DNA of 64,000 nucleotides, taken from positions 35,617,121 through 35,681,120 of the forward strand of contig NC_052511.1 in the NCBI RefSeq assembly GCF_014356525.2, given 5' to 3'. Numbering within the stretch: position 1 is the stretch's first letter; the number at the start of each line of letters is the position of its first letter. Positions 43,991 to 55,626 of the stretch are shown piece by piece. This stretch comes from Nilaparvata lugens. Its lineage: Eukaryota > Arthropoda > Insecta > Hemiptera > Delphacidae. Under the pieces are notes generated by a model. It had not been told where the DNA came from. It saw only the letters and a list, made by a program, of their open reading frames with translations, and ran no database searches. A program made the position numbers and the translations under genes.

Positions 43991-44084
43991 CTGACATAGA
44001 TTGCCAGAATTTAAGGAACGTGTTGACCCGAACCTCATCACTTTCATATAGTTATAATAATAATATCGAGTGACCTGGCTGGCT

Positions 44085-44218
44085 CAGGTCTGGTGTCAGA
44101 GTTTTCAGGTCGCAACTGATCAATTTCAGGGCCTCTGACATGACCTAACGACTGCTTTTTAGGCAGCCGGGACCGACGGCTTAACGTGTCCATCCGAAAC
44201 ACGGAAGTGGCCCTGAAT
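44085..44218 (-). repeat. LINE 3'-UTR-type retroposon end (J2)
   Basis: On the minus strand: CCACTTCCGTGTTTCGGATG, GACACGTTAAGCCGTCGG, TCCCGGCTGCC. It shares its core with 22262-22410. Confidence 0.6.
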
Positions 44219-44728
44219 ATAGTTGAACAGATTTAACCCAAATGCTTATTTAGTCTATGGTAGTACTATGACTTTTATTAAAGTAGAGCAGCAAAAATCT
44301 ACTTCAAACATGAAAATTTCACATTTCACTCCACAAGTAACTCAAAAACTATATCCTTCGTCAAGCTCCGTTAAAATCGTACATCGTAAACGTCGTAAAA
44401 ACGTCCAGTGTGCACGCTCTCCTTTAAAGTAACAGGAAACAAGTAGCAGTCGCCGGAAGTTCTGAGGGTGACCGGAAGTTCAACAACACACGGTAGTTGC
44501 GGTCTGGGACTCTAGTAGGCCTACACTGAGTCACTTGCCGAGTCATGTATCAACAACGTAGTTCAAAAGGTAGTATTGACTCAAGCTATCGACTCAGAGT
44601 CAACATCAGTCATGTTTGTTTTGTGGGAATTAGATGGAGGGGAGTCATACTCCAACGATGACTGGAGTCAAGCTTGTTAAGTGTGAGTTGGGTGAGGATC
44701 TGTACCTTAGAGATAACCATGAGAGTTT

Positions 44729-45019
44729 GATTGATTGATTTATTGAGTACTTTATTTATGTAGATTACAATATATACTGGCTTATACACTTATATACAAT
44801 AGCTTACAATACAGCAAAAATATAGATGAATTTACATAATATAGACTAAGAAAATAATTATTGAACTGTATATGATATAGAAAAGCAATTTTTAATATAA
44901 TAACTATAGATAATAATTAAATTGGTATGCATCTACATAAATTGGCGGAGCTTTGGACATATCAATGTCCATTCTTCGGAAAGAATATTAAAAATATATT
45001 CCCCACTAACTCTCTACCA
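44729..45019 (-). repeat. Retroposon family K, copy K3
   Basis: Starts GATTGATTGATTTATTGAG and ends CACTAACTCTCTACCA. Full-length reverse copy of K1 and K2. Confidence 0.78.
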
Positions 45020-45119
45020 ACTATAGAGTTCAGAGATAGATGAATAAATGAATAAATGTTTTCTTGTAGTAGCGAGTGAGAACATGAAAATGCATTACAA
45101 CGTCAAATGGTAACAACAA

Positions 45120-45250
45120 AAGTAATAGATAGATAGGCCTAATTGCCTTTAATTATCGCACTTTAAAATATTACAAGTGTTTTGGGCGAAATTGAGAGAA
45201 TAAGAGCCCCCCCCCCTTCTACTCAACCGAAAACTACAACTCATGAGAAT
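45120..45250 (-). repeat. GATA run plus AGCCCCC unit
   Basis: AGATAGATAG, then ATTACAAGTGTTTTGGGCGA, then AAGAGCCCCCCCCC. Related to 19619-19750. Confidence 0.6.
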
Positions 45251-45354
45251 AATTATCATAAGTGAAATACATCCAATATGAAATAGAAATTTTAAAACAC
45301 TCAGTGATAATGATGACATAGATGAATGAAATGTACTTTCTAGGTACCCCTTTT

Positions 45355-46157
45355 ACTTTCCTTGCCCTATTACCATAGGTAAGGAAAGTATTGCTTTCCG
45401 AAAAAAATTAAGGTACCCCAATTTCTAAATTTCTATACGTTTCAAGGTCCCCTGAGTCCGACAAAGTGGTTTTTGGGTATTAGTCTGTATGTGTGTGTGT
45501 ATATGAGTGTATGTGCGTCTGTGTACACGATATCTCATCACCCAATTAAGGGAATGACTTGAAATTTTGAACTTAAGGTCCTTACAAAATAAGGATCCGA
45601 CACGAACAATTTCGATCAAATGCAATTCATGATGGCGGCTAAAATGGCGAAAATGTTGTTGAAAACAGGGGTTTTCGCGATTTTCTCGAAAACGGCTCCA
45701 ACGATTTTGATCAAATTCATACCTAGAAAAGTCATTGATAAGCTCTATCAACTGCCACAAGTCTCATATCTGTAAAAATTTCAGGAGCACTGCACCATCT
45801 ATGCAAAGTTTGATTCCAGATTCCCAATTATCAGGCTTCAGATACAATTTAAACAAAAAAATTGAGTGGAAAAGATTAAGCATAAAAATCTCTACAATTA
45901 ATGTTTAGTAGCATTTTCACCTAAAATTGAAAATAAGCTCGAAATTAGAGAAAATAAGATTATTCAATTGCAAACTGTTGATTCTATTAAATCATTCACT
46001 ATGAATTGATAGCAGACTTCGTGTGTCTGCAGCGCTATTGTCCTGTCACCAGCTGGCTCAGATCTTAGAAAAATAGACTTGAGATGCGCGGGAACACTAG
46101 CGTCAGTTGATCAATTTTCATAACGGCAAGGGAAGTTGTGTGAGTGCACCACACTAG
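45355..46157 (+). mobile_element. Helentron/DINE-like element family H, copy H3
   Basis: ACTTTCCTTGCCC at the 5' end; GGCAAGGGAAGT, then a GTGTG...CACAC stem-loop and CTAG before ATTTTTT at the 3' end. The internal GT run is short (about 45489-45499). Full-length copy of the family. Confidence 0.7.
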
Positions 46158-46429
46158 ATTTTTTCAAGTTCAATTTATCGATGTGTGAAATAACATAAAG
46201 CTGAAAAAGGGTATCTTTTTTTTTGATTTTTATGTAAATACGAGTAGCCCTCCATATTAATTCGTGCGATATTGAATAGCTTGTCCATTTTGTTAATGAA
46301 TCTTGACTTGAAAGGAAGTGAGTGGGAGATATTCAATATTGATTATAACGAGATTGAATCAGTATTGAGTATTTGGTCGAAAATGTATTAATTTTATCCA
46401 TTATGGCCACTCTCAAGTATGAATAAAAA

Positions 46430-46510
46430 TTTGAAATCCTAGTACCCTTTTAAAATTGCTCATTCACGATATGTTTCGGCTATATAGTGATAATGGCGTT
46501 ATATAATTTT
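46430..46510. repeat. Foldback family G, partial (G2)
   Basis: AATCCTAGTACCCTTTTAAA, then CATTCACGATATGTTTCGGC. One arm only, ending in a T-run. Confidence 0.5.
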
Positions 46511-46779
46511 TTTTTTATTTTTATGAGTCTACAAGTATTAAATAGTGGAGAAGGTGCTGGAGATTTCCCAATTGGAAATTTTTGAGTACTACGACGACTT
46601 CTACCGATTATCAACTACTAAATCAACGGAAAACTAGTATTGGTTTCCACACCACCGATATTTGGATTCAAGTCACAGTTCACTGGAGTTTGACAATTTT
46701 CAATAGCTGAAAACTGAGTGGCTGTAACAACCGCAGGTAGTTTCATTTGAAAATATAATGTAGAATACATTTGTATACA

Positions 46780-46945
46780 TTTTTTTTTCATTTATTTACA
46801 ATGAAAATGAGACTAATGTAATAACATTGGTAGATAAAATAATGAGGTAGTCCTTGTGCTATATTAAATTTCTTCCAAATTTGTAGGTGCCACAGTCCAA
46901 GATGAGGTTAGAATTTCACGTGTAATGTAGCTACATTTTGACTGT
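46780..46945 (-). repeat. SINE-like retroposon
   Basis: AATGAAAATGAGACTAATGT, then GAGGTAGTCCTTGTGCTAT, then CACAGTCCAAGATGAGG. Reverse orientation of 16402-16582. Confidence 0.7.
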
Positions 46946-47035
46946 TGTATAAAATTAGAATTGGACCGTTTTGGGCGTAAGCCTGTCGTACTCTCCTGTA
47001 AGATGTGTGATCCTGAATGACTGAATAAATGAATA
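46925..47035 (+). repeat. SINE-like retroposon (ACTGTTGTATAAA subtype)
   Basis: GCTACATTTTGACTGTTGTA, then TTTTGGGCGTAAGCCTG, then TGACTGAATAAATGAAT. It forms an inverted pair with the copy on its left. Confidence 0.65.
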
Positions 47036-47490
47036 CGATTCACATCAAAGTAATTTTGAAAAATAACTAATAGAATGAATTAAAACTAATCGTCAAGAAA
47101 AGTAAGCACGCTATAAATAATACAATACATTGAAAATATTCATAATTTTGAAATGAGTTATCAGTCTGAGATGTTCCTCAAATAATTCAGTTGAGAAAAT
47201 TTTCCTGAATCAAGTTCTTAACAATCCATCTATCTCTACCTACCAACCACTCATTGATCGACGTCTATAGAGATCTCTCTGTGAACCTTGTTCTGAATGA
47301 AACAGTCAGATTCTACATACTAATAAATATTCTTTATCTATAATTCAGTACAGAATTTTTGATTCAAATAGAAGAATAATGGATCTTAAATAAAATCTTA
47401 AGTATTAAATACTTGAAAATTAAAAATGGATCTTGAAGAAAATTTCTCAATGTTCCAAGTAATCATACGAAACTAGATACTATAGTGCTA
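47036..47490. other. Unannotated AT-rich DNA
   Basis: No supported feature. Confidence 0.4.
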
Positions 47491-47491
47491 T

Positions 47492-47957
47492 TATAGTGAG
47501 GTCCACGTTATAATTATAATATATATAATCATATATAATCAGTTATATAATTATAATCAGTTATAATCATATTATATTTATCATGATAATGATCTGTAAT
47601 GCCAATGGAATAAATAAATAAATAATGGCAGTGGAGAAAGATAGAACAACGTTGCCGTACCTCTGTCTTGTCAATGCTTTCTATAGACGGTAGCTGATAC
47701 AGGTTTGTAATTGTAATAACTGTTTATTTCGTTTAAAATAATAAATTATATTTTATTAGAAATAAATTATATTTTATAATAAAATAACGAAGATAAAATA
47801 TATTGTTAATTAATTATTAATCCTACATTTTCAAAAGACGATATGGCAGCAAAGCAAAGCGAGAAAGAGATGGCGCTATCCGTTTTGTTGAAGATAGATA
47901 AGGATAGCAATATCATTGATAATCAAACACTGCCATTATAACGTGGACCTCACTGTA
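47492..47957. mobile_element. Mariner-type MITE family P, copy P1, with nested insert
   Basis: TATAGTGAGGTCCACGTTAT on the left and ATAACGTGGACCTCACTGTA on the right. A 110-bp AT-rich insert ending in AATAAATAAATAAAT (about 47518-47628) splits the left terminus between GTTATAAT and ATGGCAGTGG, which are contiguous in P2. The termini are of the TA-inserting (Tc1/mariner-like) kind. Confidence 0.65.
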
Positions 47958-48159
47958 GGTCCATTAACCAGTGCAATCACAACTGAAAATGGAATCATTA
48001 TGTTGAATCAATATATTTTTGTAAAACGTTCTATGTTATGCTGATAAGATACTGACTGATTATTCCGTAATTCAACTATTCTTTGGATGAATAGTTTTTT
48101 TTGAATTCCTTTCAATCAATCAAAGTAACATCAGCAGTCATTAGTCTACAATAGCTATC

Positions 48160-48167
48160 AACATCAC
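48160..48167. repeat. Left TSD of hAT element (AACATCAC)
   Basis: Exact 8-bp match to 49747-49754. Confidence 0.88.
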
Positions 48168-49746
48168 CAGGCACGGCCCTACGGACTTTGCCGCCCTGGC
48201 GAGAACGGCAACCGCCCCCCCCTCCTCGCAAGTATAATTTCATGAGGATTATAAAATTCTGAATGAAATGAGATCATTCGGAACTCTCTATCCCCAATGA
48301 GTACTGAGTTATGATTTTTCAAAAATTAGTGAAATTCAAAGAAAAAATCAATTTTGATCATATTTAGTATTTGATCAACAATACATGTATAACAATGATC
48401 AACAATGTAATATATCCCGATTGTTCTGAGCGTAATTTTGTGCTCTACAATCTGAGACTAGGTAGAGCGCTCTATCTCATAATAGATTTCCAGGTACACC
48501 TGACAACAATGCTCCTTGTATTGTGGAAAACACCTAATTTTTAGCTTCAACCATCATCACCATCTATATTGTCCTCACAGTAATATTTTGCACAATTATA
48601 TAAGTTCATGAGATTATGTTCTATGAGAATCACTCGTTATATGCACTTCATTTCAGTATTTCCTAGTGGAGAAGCGCGCAAACACTTATAACTTTTGACA
48701 AAAAGCTCGGATCTCATCGTATTACACTTCACTTTTCTCGGCTTGTCAAGGCGGTTCAAAATCATGCTTCACAAGTCAGATTAGGTCAAAAAATGGCCGT
48801 GTGTACTTTTAAGCCCATATTCCCATACACAAAAAATGGCCAATTTCTATATTCAAAGCTGCATATCTTGTGAAATGCTTCAGATAAAATTTTCAAATCT
48901 AGTGAGGATGTGAGTGTTCCCCGTCTTTCAACTGCAATCGAATACTTTCAATTCCAATGCGATTCATAATGATTTTTAAAATGGCCTGAAAATATCAATT
49001 CTTGAGGAAGTTATTCAATTTAATAAAAATGACCAAAAATTACGTTTAGTTGAGTTTCTTGTAAATTGAATAACTTTCTCAAAAATTGATATTTTCAAAA
49101 TTTTCTTGATTTATTCAATCAACAATACCATGAATTTATACTTCAAATCTCATGGATTTATCTCTTACCGGATTTGAAATGTTCTGTCCCAAAAATTTAA
49201 ACTTTAGGCGTACATATCTCTAGAAGTAAAGTTCGGAGAAAAATGTTTTCCTAAGAAAACTTTTTCATTTTAATAGTTTGATAATATAAAAATCGAAAAA
49301 CTTTGAAAAATATCACCAGTAGAAAGTTTATTTTCAGCCTTTGCACATCCTTAAGACGGAGACTGCAAAGAGTATTAGGCCTACTTAACTTGCTAAGTAA
49401 TTAAAACAATTTCTACAAGTTTGTTCAACACACCTGTTCAATTTAAGTAGAACTCGTCTGACCTTTGCATGGGGAAATTCCTTCACCAATTATTCAAGAT
49501 CTGGGAACTGAACTATTTTATGTTCGCTAGACCACTCAGCCGTTCCTGGGACATTGTTGATCTTAGGAAAGTCTTCATTAGCTGGAGGTTGGAAAACCTT
49601 CTTAAATAATTCTACTATTCACATTTGATATTATGAATTTATTATTTATTTGTATTTAAAAATTTTCCGTTCCTTAAAATTTGCCGCCCCCAAAATCTGC
49701 CGCCCTGGGCGGCCGCCCGATCCGCCCACCCCTGGGGCCGGGCCTG
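48168..49746. mobile_element. hAT-superfamily non-autonomous transposon
   Basis: A 1579-bp element with termini CAGGCACGGCCCT and, inverted, CAGGCCCGGCCCC, flanked by an exact 8-bp TSD. An 8-bp TSD and CAGG-type termini define hAT. I see no transposase frame. The interior is AT-rich, with GC-rich subterminal blocks repeating GCCGCCCTGG. Its segment 48255-48840 recurs inverted at 24960-25775. Confidence 0.85.
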
Positions 49747-49754
49747 AACATCAC

Positions 49755-50205
49755 TGTCAGCATTAATTATACGGAGAGGATTGAAGTAATCCACAAGGAA
49801 TACTGACACTATTATTTGATCTCACTAAAGACTCCAGTCACGACTCGACCGAATCTTCACGTGTCGCTTTTTCAAAGCCAAGATATGGATTCTCCATAAG
49901 CCATAAACTGAACTGCTTCCTTGCACAGTAGTTGTAAATAACGACCAAGCTTTAAGAACCACTATATCCAGCATGAAAACGGTGGTCAGCAGAATAATGA
50001 GGGCGATAAGAAATTGCCCACAGGTCATATCAGACTTTTAAGCTTTCATAGCCTCTCTGGGCATCAAATGTAACATCTAAAACATCAACATCCATGTTAT
50101 GAGGCTCACTTAAAACTGTCAGAATATCTCATAAATAGCATCAAAGATTCCTATTTATCCAATGCTGATGATTTGAAGTGAACCTCGCACTATAGCTCCA
50201 TGTAT
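49755..50205. repeat. Two family F foldback units
   Basis: 49747-49815 (ATCACTGTCAGCATTAATTA ... GGAATACTGACAC) and 50098-50200 (GAGGCTCACTTAAAACTGTC ... GATTTGAAGTGAACCTCGC). The hAT element inserted into the left edge of the first unit. Confidence 0.55.
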
Positions 50206-50394
50206 TTGGGATCGTTTTACTGGACGGAAGTTGGGAAATCTTTCCGAACAAGATATTCGATGTGAAAAATGAGCTGTTACATAGAAATAGATGGACTTCT
50301 TGGTATCTTTGAACGTTGTCATTGAAACAATGTAGGTCTACAGTGGATAGACTACTGGGATCTAGTTTATTTCTTCTCTTTTGTTTTATTTTAT

Positions 50395-50512
50395 TTATTT
50401 ATTTAATCATCCAGAATTATACAACTTACAGAAAAGTATCACAGGCTAACTGACGCCCAAAACGGTTCCAATTCTAATTTATACAACAGTCCAAATGTAG
50501 CTAGAGGTTATA
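50395..50512 (-). repeat. SINE-like retroposon (ACTGTTGTATAAA subtype)
   Basis: ATTTATTTATTTAATCATCC, then CAGGCTAACTGACGCCCAAA, then TTTATACAACAGTCC. Reverse of 46925-47035. Confidence 0.68.
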
Positions 50513-50517
50513 TTCAA

Positions 50518-50695
50518 TATCATGGGGCGTCATAATGCATAATAATTTTCGAAATTTAATAATAATTCAATAATTTTAATTTTTAATTTTAATAATTGTC
50601 CAAATTAACGGGGAGAATGTGTCCTTTCTATTGGTGTCTGGATAATTTTTATCCGACCTATAGTTATTTACTAATTAATGATCATGTTCAGTGTC
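50518..50695 (+). repeat. Family D internal fragment (D3)
   Basis: ATCATGGGGCGTCATAATGC, then TTGGTGTCTGGATAATTTTT, then ACTAATTAATGATCATG. Matches the middle of D1 and D2. Confidence 0.65.
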
Positions 50696-51109
50696 ACTCT
50701 TCAAAAATCTTCAATTACACACTCAATTCACAATCCATACACACAAAAATAATTTTTAAATTGAAAAACTACTTCTAAATTGAATTAAATTGATATCAAA
50801 AAATTGAAAAATTCCAAACTTTGAAAAAACTATAAAATTTTGGAACTGAAAAGACAAATAGTACACTATTCAGAACTTTGTTTATTGATTTACATGGCTT
50901 TGATATTGCATGAATTTATTATATTTTGAATTCAGATCTATTAATAGCGCAATATATTTTTTGAGTAGGTGGAGTCAATGATTTGTGTGAAAACCCATTA
51001 ATCCAATAATTTTTCTGTATAAAATTCAAGTTTTCTAGTCTAAAACTAATTTGAAACGCTTGGAACATATTTGAGACACAAAGAAAAACAGGAAAACGCT
51101 GAATACTGG

Positions 51110-51480
51110 TGCAATACTGAAGTATGCATTCATTGTCTGCCGGTAGGTAGCAGCAGGTACTGAGTGAGAAATTTCTACTGGACTCCGCCTACTCATTCCT
51201 GATTGGCTGACAGTTGGAAATGTACTCAATTCCGCAATATATTGAAGTTTATATTTGAATATTGAAGTTATATTAAATATAAATGAAATTTTTACTCCGC
51301 CTTCTCATTTCTGATTGATCGTCGATGTGGAATTTGGTTGTCTTGATATCTGCCAGTAGGATGATATTTCTCCATGATTTGAATTTGCCTATTTTCTCCT
51401 GATTGATCGATAGTTTGAAATGTACTTAACTCTCGTTTCTGTCGGTAGGTGGCAGCTGTTGATGGATAATAAATTCTTTC
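51110..51480. repeat. Diverged duplicated segments
   Basis: 51120-51235 and 51290-51465 share TCTGCCGGTAGGTAGCAGC / TCTGTCGGTAGGTGGCAGC, CTCCGCCTACTCATTCCTGA / CTCCGCCTTCTCATTTCTGA, and TTGAAATGTACTTAACTC-type words in different order. No gene. Confidence 0.5.
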
Positions 51481-51544
51481 ATTCATTTTCTTCATAGAAT
51501 GACAAATCATATAGGTCTAGTGTATTACGACTGGCAACAAACAA

Positions 51545-51610
51545 CAGGCTCAGCCCAAAACTGTTACATTCTCAATTATTCATAAATAGTAGCATTTCAT
51601 GTGTTATAAA
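51545..51610 (-). repeat. SINE-like fragment
   Basis: AACAACAGGCTCAGCCCAAA, then ATTCATAAATAGTAGCATTT. Confidence 0.5.
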
Positions 51611-51755
51611 TTGAAACATTCTCCTTCTGAGATAGCAGACTCAACGTTGAATTTGAACGTGTCTTCAATTATAAATGAAAAAATATATATTTGTATTTGA
51701 GAATACCAGTTGTACTTTCAATCAAACTTATATATCCTCACTATCCACTGGACTA

Positions 51756-52489
51756 CTATAGTTAGTGTAAAATAAGTTGAGACTTGGCCCTGCATCCGAC
51801 GAAATTACAAGGTTGCCAATTCGTGTAAAATTTCAACTTTCTCAAATTTCCAATTCAACGTCAGAATTAGATGTAGAATATCATCCACGATATCCTACTA
51901 TTGCTAGAAAAGTTTCAGGGTTGAAGGATTAAAAGGAAATTTGACTTTTATGATAAAATTGGAATCATCGCGAAAATTTTTTTTCTTCTAAATATCACTT
52001 CTCTCAGAATCATGGGGCGTAGTAATGCATAATTTATTTATTTTATTAATTTATCAAAATTTGGGAATGGAATAGATTTGGTCCAAGCCTGTTGTTCCTT
52101 CCTAATCATATTTATATGATTTGTGATTCTGTCCACGAGTAAATAAATAAATAATAATTTTATATCAAATTAACAGGTGTCCTATCTATTGGTGTCTGGA
52201 TAATTTTTATCCGTCCTATAGTTATTTTTTAATTGATGATTATGTTCGTCAATGCCGAGACATTTTAAGCAGAAAACATGAAATTTACGACATGCTGGAA
52301 ACTTTTTTGTTTCAAAAGATAAATGGGTTGTGAAAGCGAGAAAGTTTCTCAGAAATAATTGAGATTATCTTTCGTCAATTCTGACGTTGAATTGGAAACT
52401 TGAGTAAGTTGCAATTTTACACGAATTGGCAACCTTGTAATTTCGTCGGATGGTGAGCCAAGTCTCAACTTATTTCACACAAACTATAG
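51756..52489. mobile_element. TIR element family D, complete copy D2
   Basis: CTATAGTTAGTGTAAAATAA at the left is inverted at the right as TTATTTCACACAAACTATAG. Similarity continues inward through AGTTGAGAC and TTACAAGGTTGCCAATTCGT, giving TIRs of roughly 100 bp. The core matches D1 and D3. A SINE-like insert with an AATAAATAAATAATAA tail lies at about 52035-52160. Non-coding. Confidence 0.75.
52035..52160 (+). repeat. SINE-like insert in D2
   Basis: GGGAATGGAATAGATTTGG, then TCTGTCCACGAGTAAATAAA. It is absent from the corresponding place in D1 and D3. Confidence 0.6.
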
Positions 52490-52849
52490 AATAATATACT
52501 GATATCATTTATCCTTATTCCACTAATAACAATAATAATTAATGAATTAGGAGACTACTTTGATTCAGTGTAATTTTCTAATCTAGCCAAGAATTTGATT
52601 ACCAGGACAAACGAACCGATTCCAATCAATTGGAACCAATTATCCCACTCGTGGAGGTGCCCTAATAAATCTTGACTTCTGCCATGAAAATCGTTAATTT
52701 TCTGGAGTCAACCGCGATAAAATCCTTAATTTCTGTTTCAAGAAACGAGCTCAAGTCGGTTCACTATCAAGATGTGAGATTTGTGAGTTATCCAATGCTA
52801 AACAGAGGTGTTCGTGCCTGCAGTGAGCATCCACTGATAAGAATGAGTC

Positions 52850-52945
52850 GGTGAGGCAAAGAGACAGTGAGGCAGTGAGGCGAAGAGACAGTGAGGCAGT
52901 GAAGTAGTGAGGCAAAGAGACAGTGAGGCAGTGGGGTACTGAGGT
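52850..52945. repeat. GAGGCAGT minisatellite
   Basis: GAGACAGTGAGGCAGTGAGG-type units repeat about four times with variants (GCGAAGAG, GAAGTAGT). Confidence 0.85.
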
Positions 52946-52999
52946 TTCGTGTAGCAATGATTTAGTGCACAGGTAGAAGCACGAATGGGGGAAATGAGA

Positions 53000-53349
53000 T
53001 AAGTTGCTGTGGTTGGGAATGGTGAAGAGAGAAGGACTGCGGTGGGAGGGTAAAGGAGGAAGGACTGTTGAACAAAGGTGAAGGAATAGTGGTAAAAAGG
53101 GAGAGGGATTGGAGTACAGGTAGTAGGAACAAGGAAATGGAAGGGATAATGATGAAGAAGGAGAACATGAAGGAATGGTGGTGGGTGAGAACGAGGAGAG
53201 GGTTGAATAATAATAAGAAGAAGTAGAAAAAGAGAGAAGAAGAAGAAGAAGAAGAAGAAGAAGAAGAAGAAGAAAAAGAAGAAGAAGAAGAAGAAGGAAA
53301 AACAAAAGAAGAAGAAGAAGGAAAAACAAAAGAAGAAGAAAATGATGAT

Positions 53350-53381
<32 letters not shown>

Positions 53382-53440
53382 AGAAGAAAGAGTAATTGAG
53401 TGGATGAGTAGGACTGAAAAGAAACAAAAACAAATACAGA
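53000..53440. repeat. Purine tract with (GAA)n
   Basis: GA-rich + strand with GAA arrays at about 53236-53395 interrupted by AAACAAAA. The minus-strand frames of up to 225 residues are F/S/L runs. Confidence 0.9.
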
Positions 53441-53564
53441 AAAAAGGATAAGATAGAAACATTGAAAGAAAACAATTGAAAGGAAAAGCAGAACCAGGGA
53501 GATTGGAGAGAAAAAGGAACTGGAAAAGATAATGAAGGAATAGTAGCGATAAGAAGTTTTCTAG

Positions 53565-53905
53565 TTTTTTTGTATCTTATCTTTTTCTCAGCCCCCTCTA
53601 CTCATTATTATTTTTCTTTGTTGCCTTACATCTCCTCCTTCATCCTTCCTCTTTCTTACCTGTCCTCCATCTCCTTCTGTCTATTTTTTCTTTCCATCAC
53701 CAACACAATCCATGCTCTTCTTCTCCTTCTTCTTGCTCTACCTTCTTTCTTTTTTCTATCCCACTCTTCATTCATCCTATTGTCTCCTTCTCCATAGTCT
53801 CCATTTCCTTCTAACTCTTCTACCTCTCCTCCTCCTATTCCTTCTCCTCCTTTTCCTTCTCGACCTCATACTTTTCCTCCTTTCTCTTGTTATCATCATA
53901 ACAGC
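53565..53905. repeat. Pyrimidine tract
   Basis: CT-rich + strand, opposite bias to the purine tract 150 bp to its left. Confidence 0.8.
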
Positions 53906-54099
53906 ACAAAAATATAACTACCTAATTACTAAGATGAGAACTAAGGACTTATGACAACGTAAGCCACAAAAAGGAATGACTGAAGAACAAGAAAACTAAC
54001 GTGGGAACTGATGGAAAGTTAGCCGTGCAGAAGAGTGAACCAATAACAAGAGAGAGATGATGCGATAATACGATGGTGAAGAGCATGATGACGAATACT

Positions 54100-54560
54100 A
54101 TTCAAAGAAGAGAAATTGAAAAAGATCAGCATAGATAAGACCAATATGGCTGGATAAACCAAGAAGAACAACAAGAGAACAAGGCGAAGATGAAGAGGAA
54201 GATAACGAAGAGAAATAGTAGAACAACAAGAACAAGAAGAAAATAGATGTGTATATGACGAAATAAGTCAAGAAGAACGGAGATTTGTGGATGAAGATGA
54301 AAATATTGAGCAAGATGATGAAATAAGACAAGAAGAGTAATGGAAGAAGAACAAGACGAAAATAAATATGTATATGAAGAAATGAGTAAAGAAGAACAGA
54401 AAGATGTAGATGAAGATGAAGATATTGAGCAAGATGATGAAATAAGACAAGAAGAGTAATGGAAGAAGAACAAGATGGAATGAACAAAGTGAGATGACGC
54501 AAGATGACAAATAATCCAAGAAGAGAAATGAAAGAAAACTACAAGACCAAGATGACGAAG
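54100..54560. repeat. AAGAAGAACAAGATGA-rich array with a 121-bp duplication
   Basis: 54250-54370 and 54371-54490 are tandem copies sharing ATTGAGCAAGATGATGAAAT, AAGACAAGAAGAGTAATGG and AAGAAGAACAAGA. The plus frame within one unit reads acidic (DEDENIEQDDEIRQEE) but is stopped in each unit. Repeat-derived. Confidence 0.75.
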
Positions 54561-55228
54561 TAAGCCTTGAAGAGGAATGGGTTTCTCCATTTCCTGGCAG
54601 TAATTAAAGTATAAACGTCATACAAGCCAACGCTCCCTGGCACCCCAACCTTAGACATTGGTCGCTATTAACTCCTACCTCAGCAATCCTTCTGAGGAGG
54701 AACTGAGGAGAAACCGACTTGTACTGAGGAGGTTCGTGCTTTTATTTTAGGGCTTCCGGTTCCCCTGGAAACTTTTTAACGACTCGCCGACGAATGGAAT
54801 TATTTTAAATACTTGCAGCCTTCCAATTATCAACTAGCCTGGCAGTAAACTCGGTGAACTTTAAGTTTCTGATAAGTTTGTTTCCATTAAACAATGCTCG
54901 GTTCTGTTGCCTTGAATAATGCTCTCGAATTTATTTACAGTCAGTGAGAAATGCAGGAGAACGAATATTAATTCGCTCGTATTCGTTATTGAAGATAGTC
55001 GAGGAAATTAAACCAGTCTTGAATTCATATTATTATTTCGAGACTTATGAGGGTTTTACTACGGAGTAGAGAAACTAGCAAACGTTGTTACTATTTTCTG
55101 TAGTACCGGGTGATTCAAATGAATGGTATAACTCAGAGCTTTAAATATCAATCTGATAAATTAATGATGAAAATCACGATATGAAATAGTATGGAATATT
55201 GATATTCTAAGACCAAAGTGCATAATGT
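54561..55228. other. Unannotated DNA
   Basis: No gene or repeat supported. Slightly higher GC than its surroundings. Confidence 0.4.
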
Positions 55229-55503
55229 CATAGAGAAACAATAGCATAAGTAGATATCCCATGGTATAGGGAGTTTATGTCGTAACTTTTACTATTATCT
55301 CAAGCCGATTACTGTCGATTATTGTCGATTTTTACTGTTTTGGCCGGGTGAGAGTGTATGAACGGCACAATATGAGAGACTACCAGCGTCACACAGCTTC
55401 AAGGGAAAGAACTACGTGGACTATCGGCTTGAGATAACAGTAAAAGTTACGACATAAACTCCCTATGCCATGGGATATCCACTTACGCTAGTGTTTCTCT
55501 ATG
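55229..55503. mobile_element. MITE family B, copy B5 (best intact copy)
   Basis: A 275-bp element with perfect outer termini CATAGAGAAACA...TGTTTCTCTATG-like and inner arms GATATCCCATGG / CCATGGGATATC. The 7-bp flanks ATAATGT and ATAATAT differ at one position, fitting an old TSD. Non-coding. Confidence 0.82.
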
Positions 55504-55626
55504 ATAATATTCATAGGACGCATATTATATCCCTATTCCTATTGAATTCTACTTCATTCAATGCAATCAAATGTAATTTATATGCAGAAAACATTTTCAA
55601 CATACAAAATAGTATTTTATTGTGAG

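Noticed and set aside
44223..44432. 69-residue plus-strand frame
   Set aside because: Short, next to a retroposon end, with no domain. The basic C-terminus is not enough to call a gene.
45425..45760. 111-residue minus-strand frame
   Set aside because: It lies within family H copy H3. The corresponding frames in H1 and H2 are interrupted or absent.
52751..53475. Overlapping minus-strand frames of 192, 225 and 166 residues
   Set aside because: All three minus frames are open over the same purine tract, which is diagnostic of low-complexity sequence.
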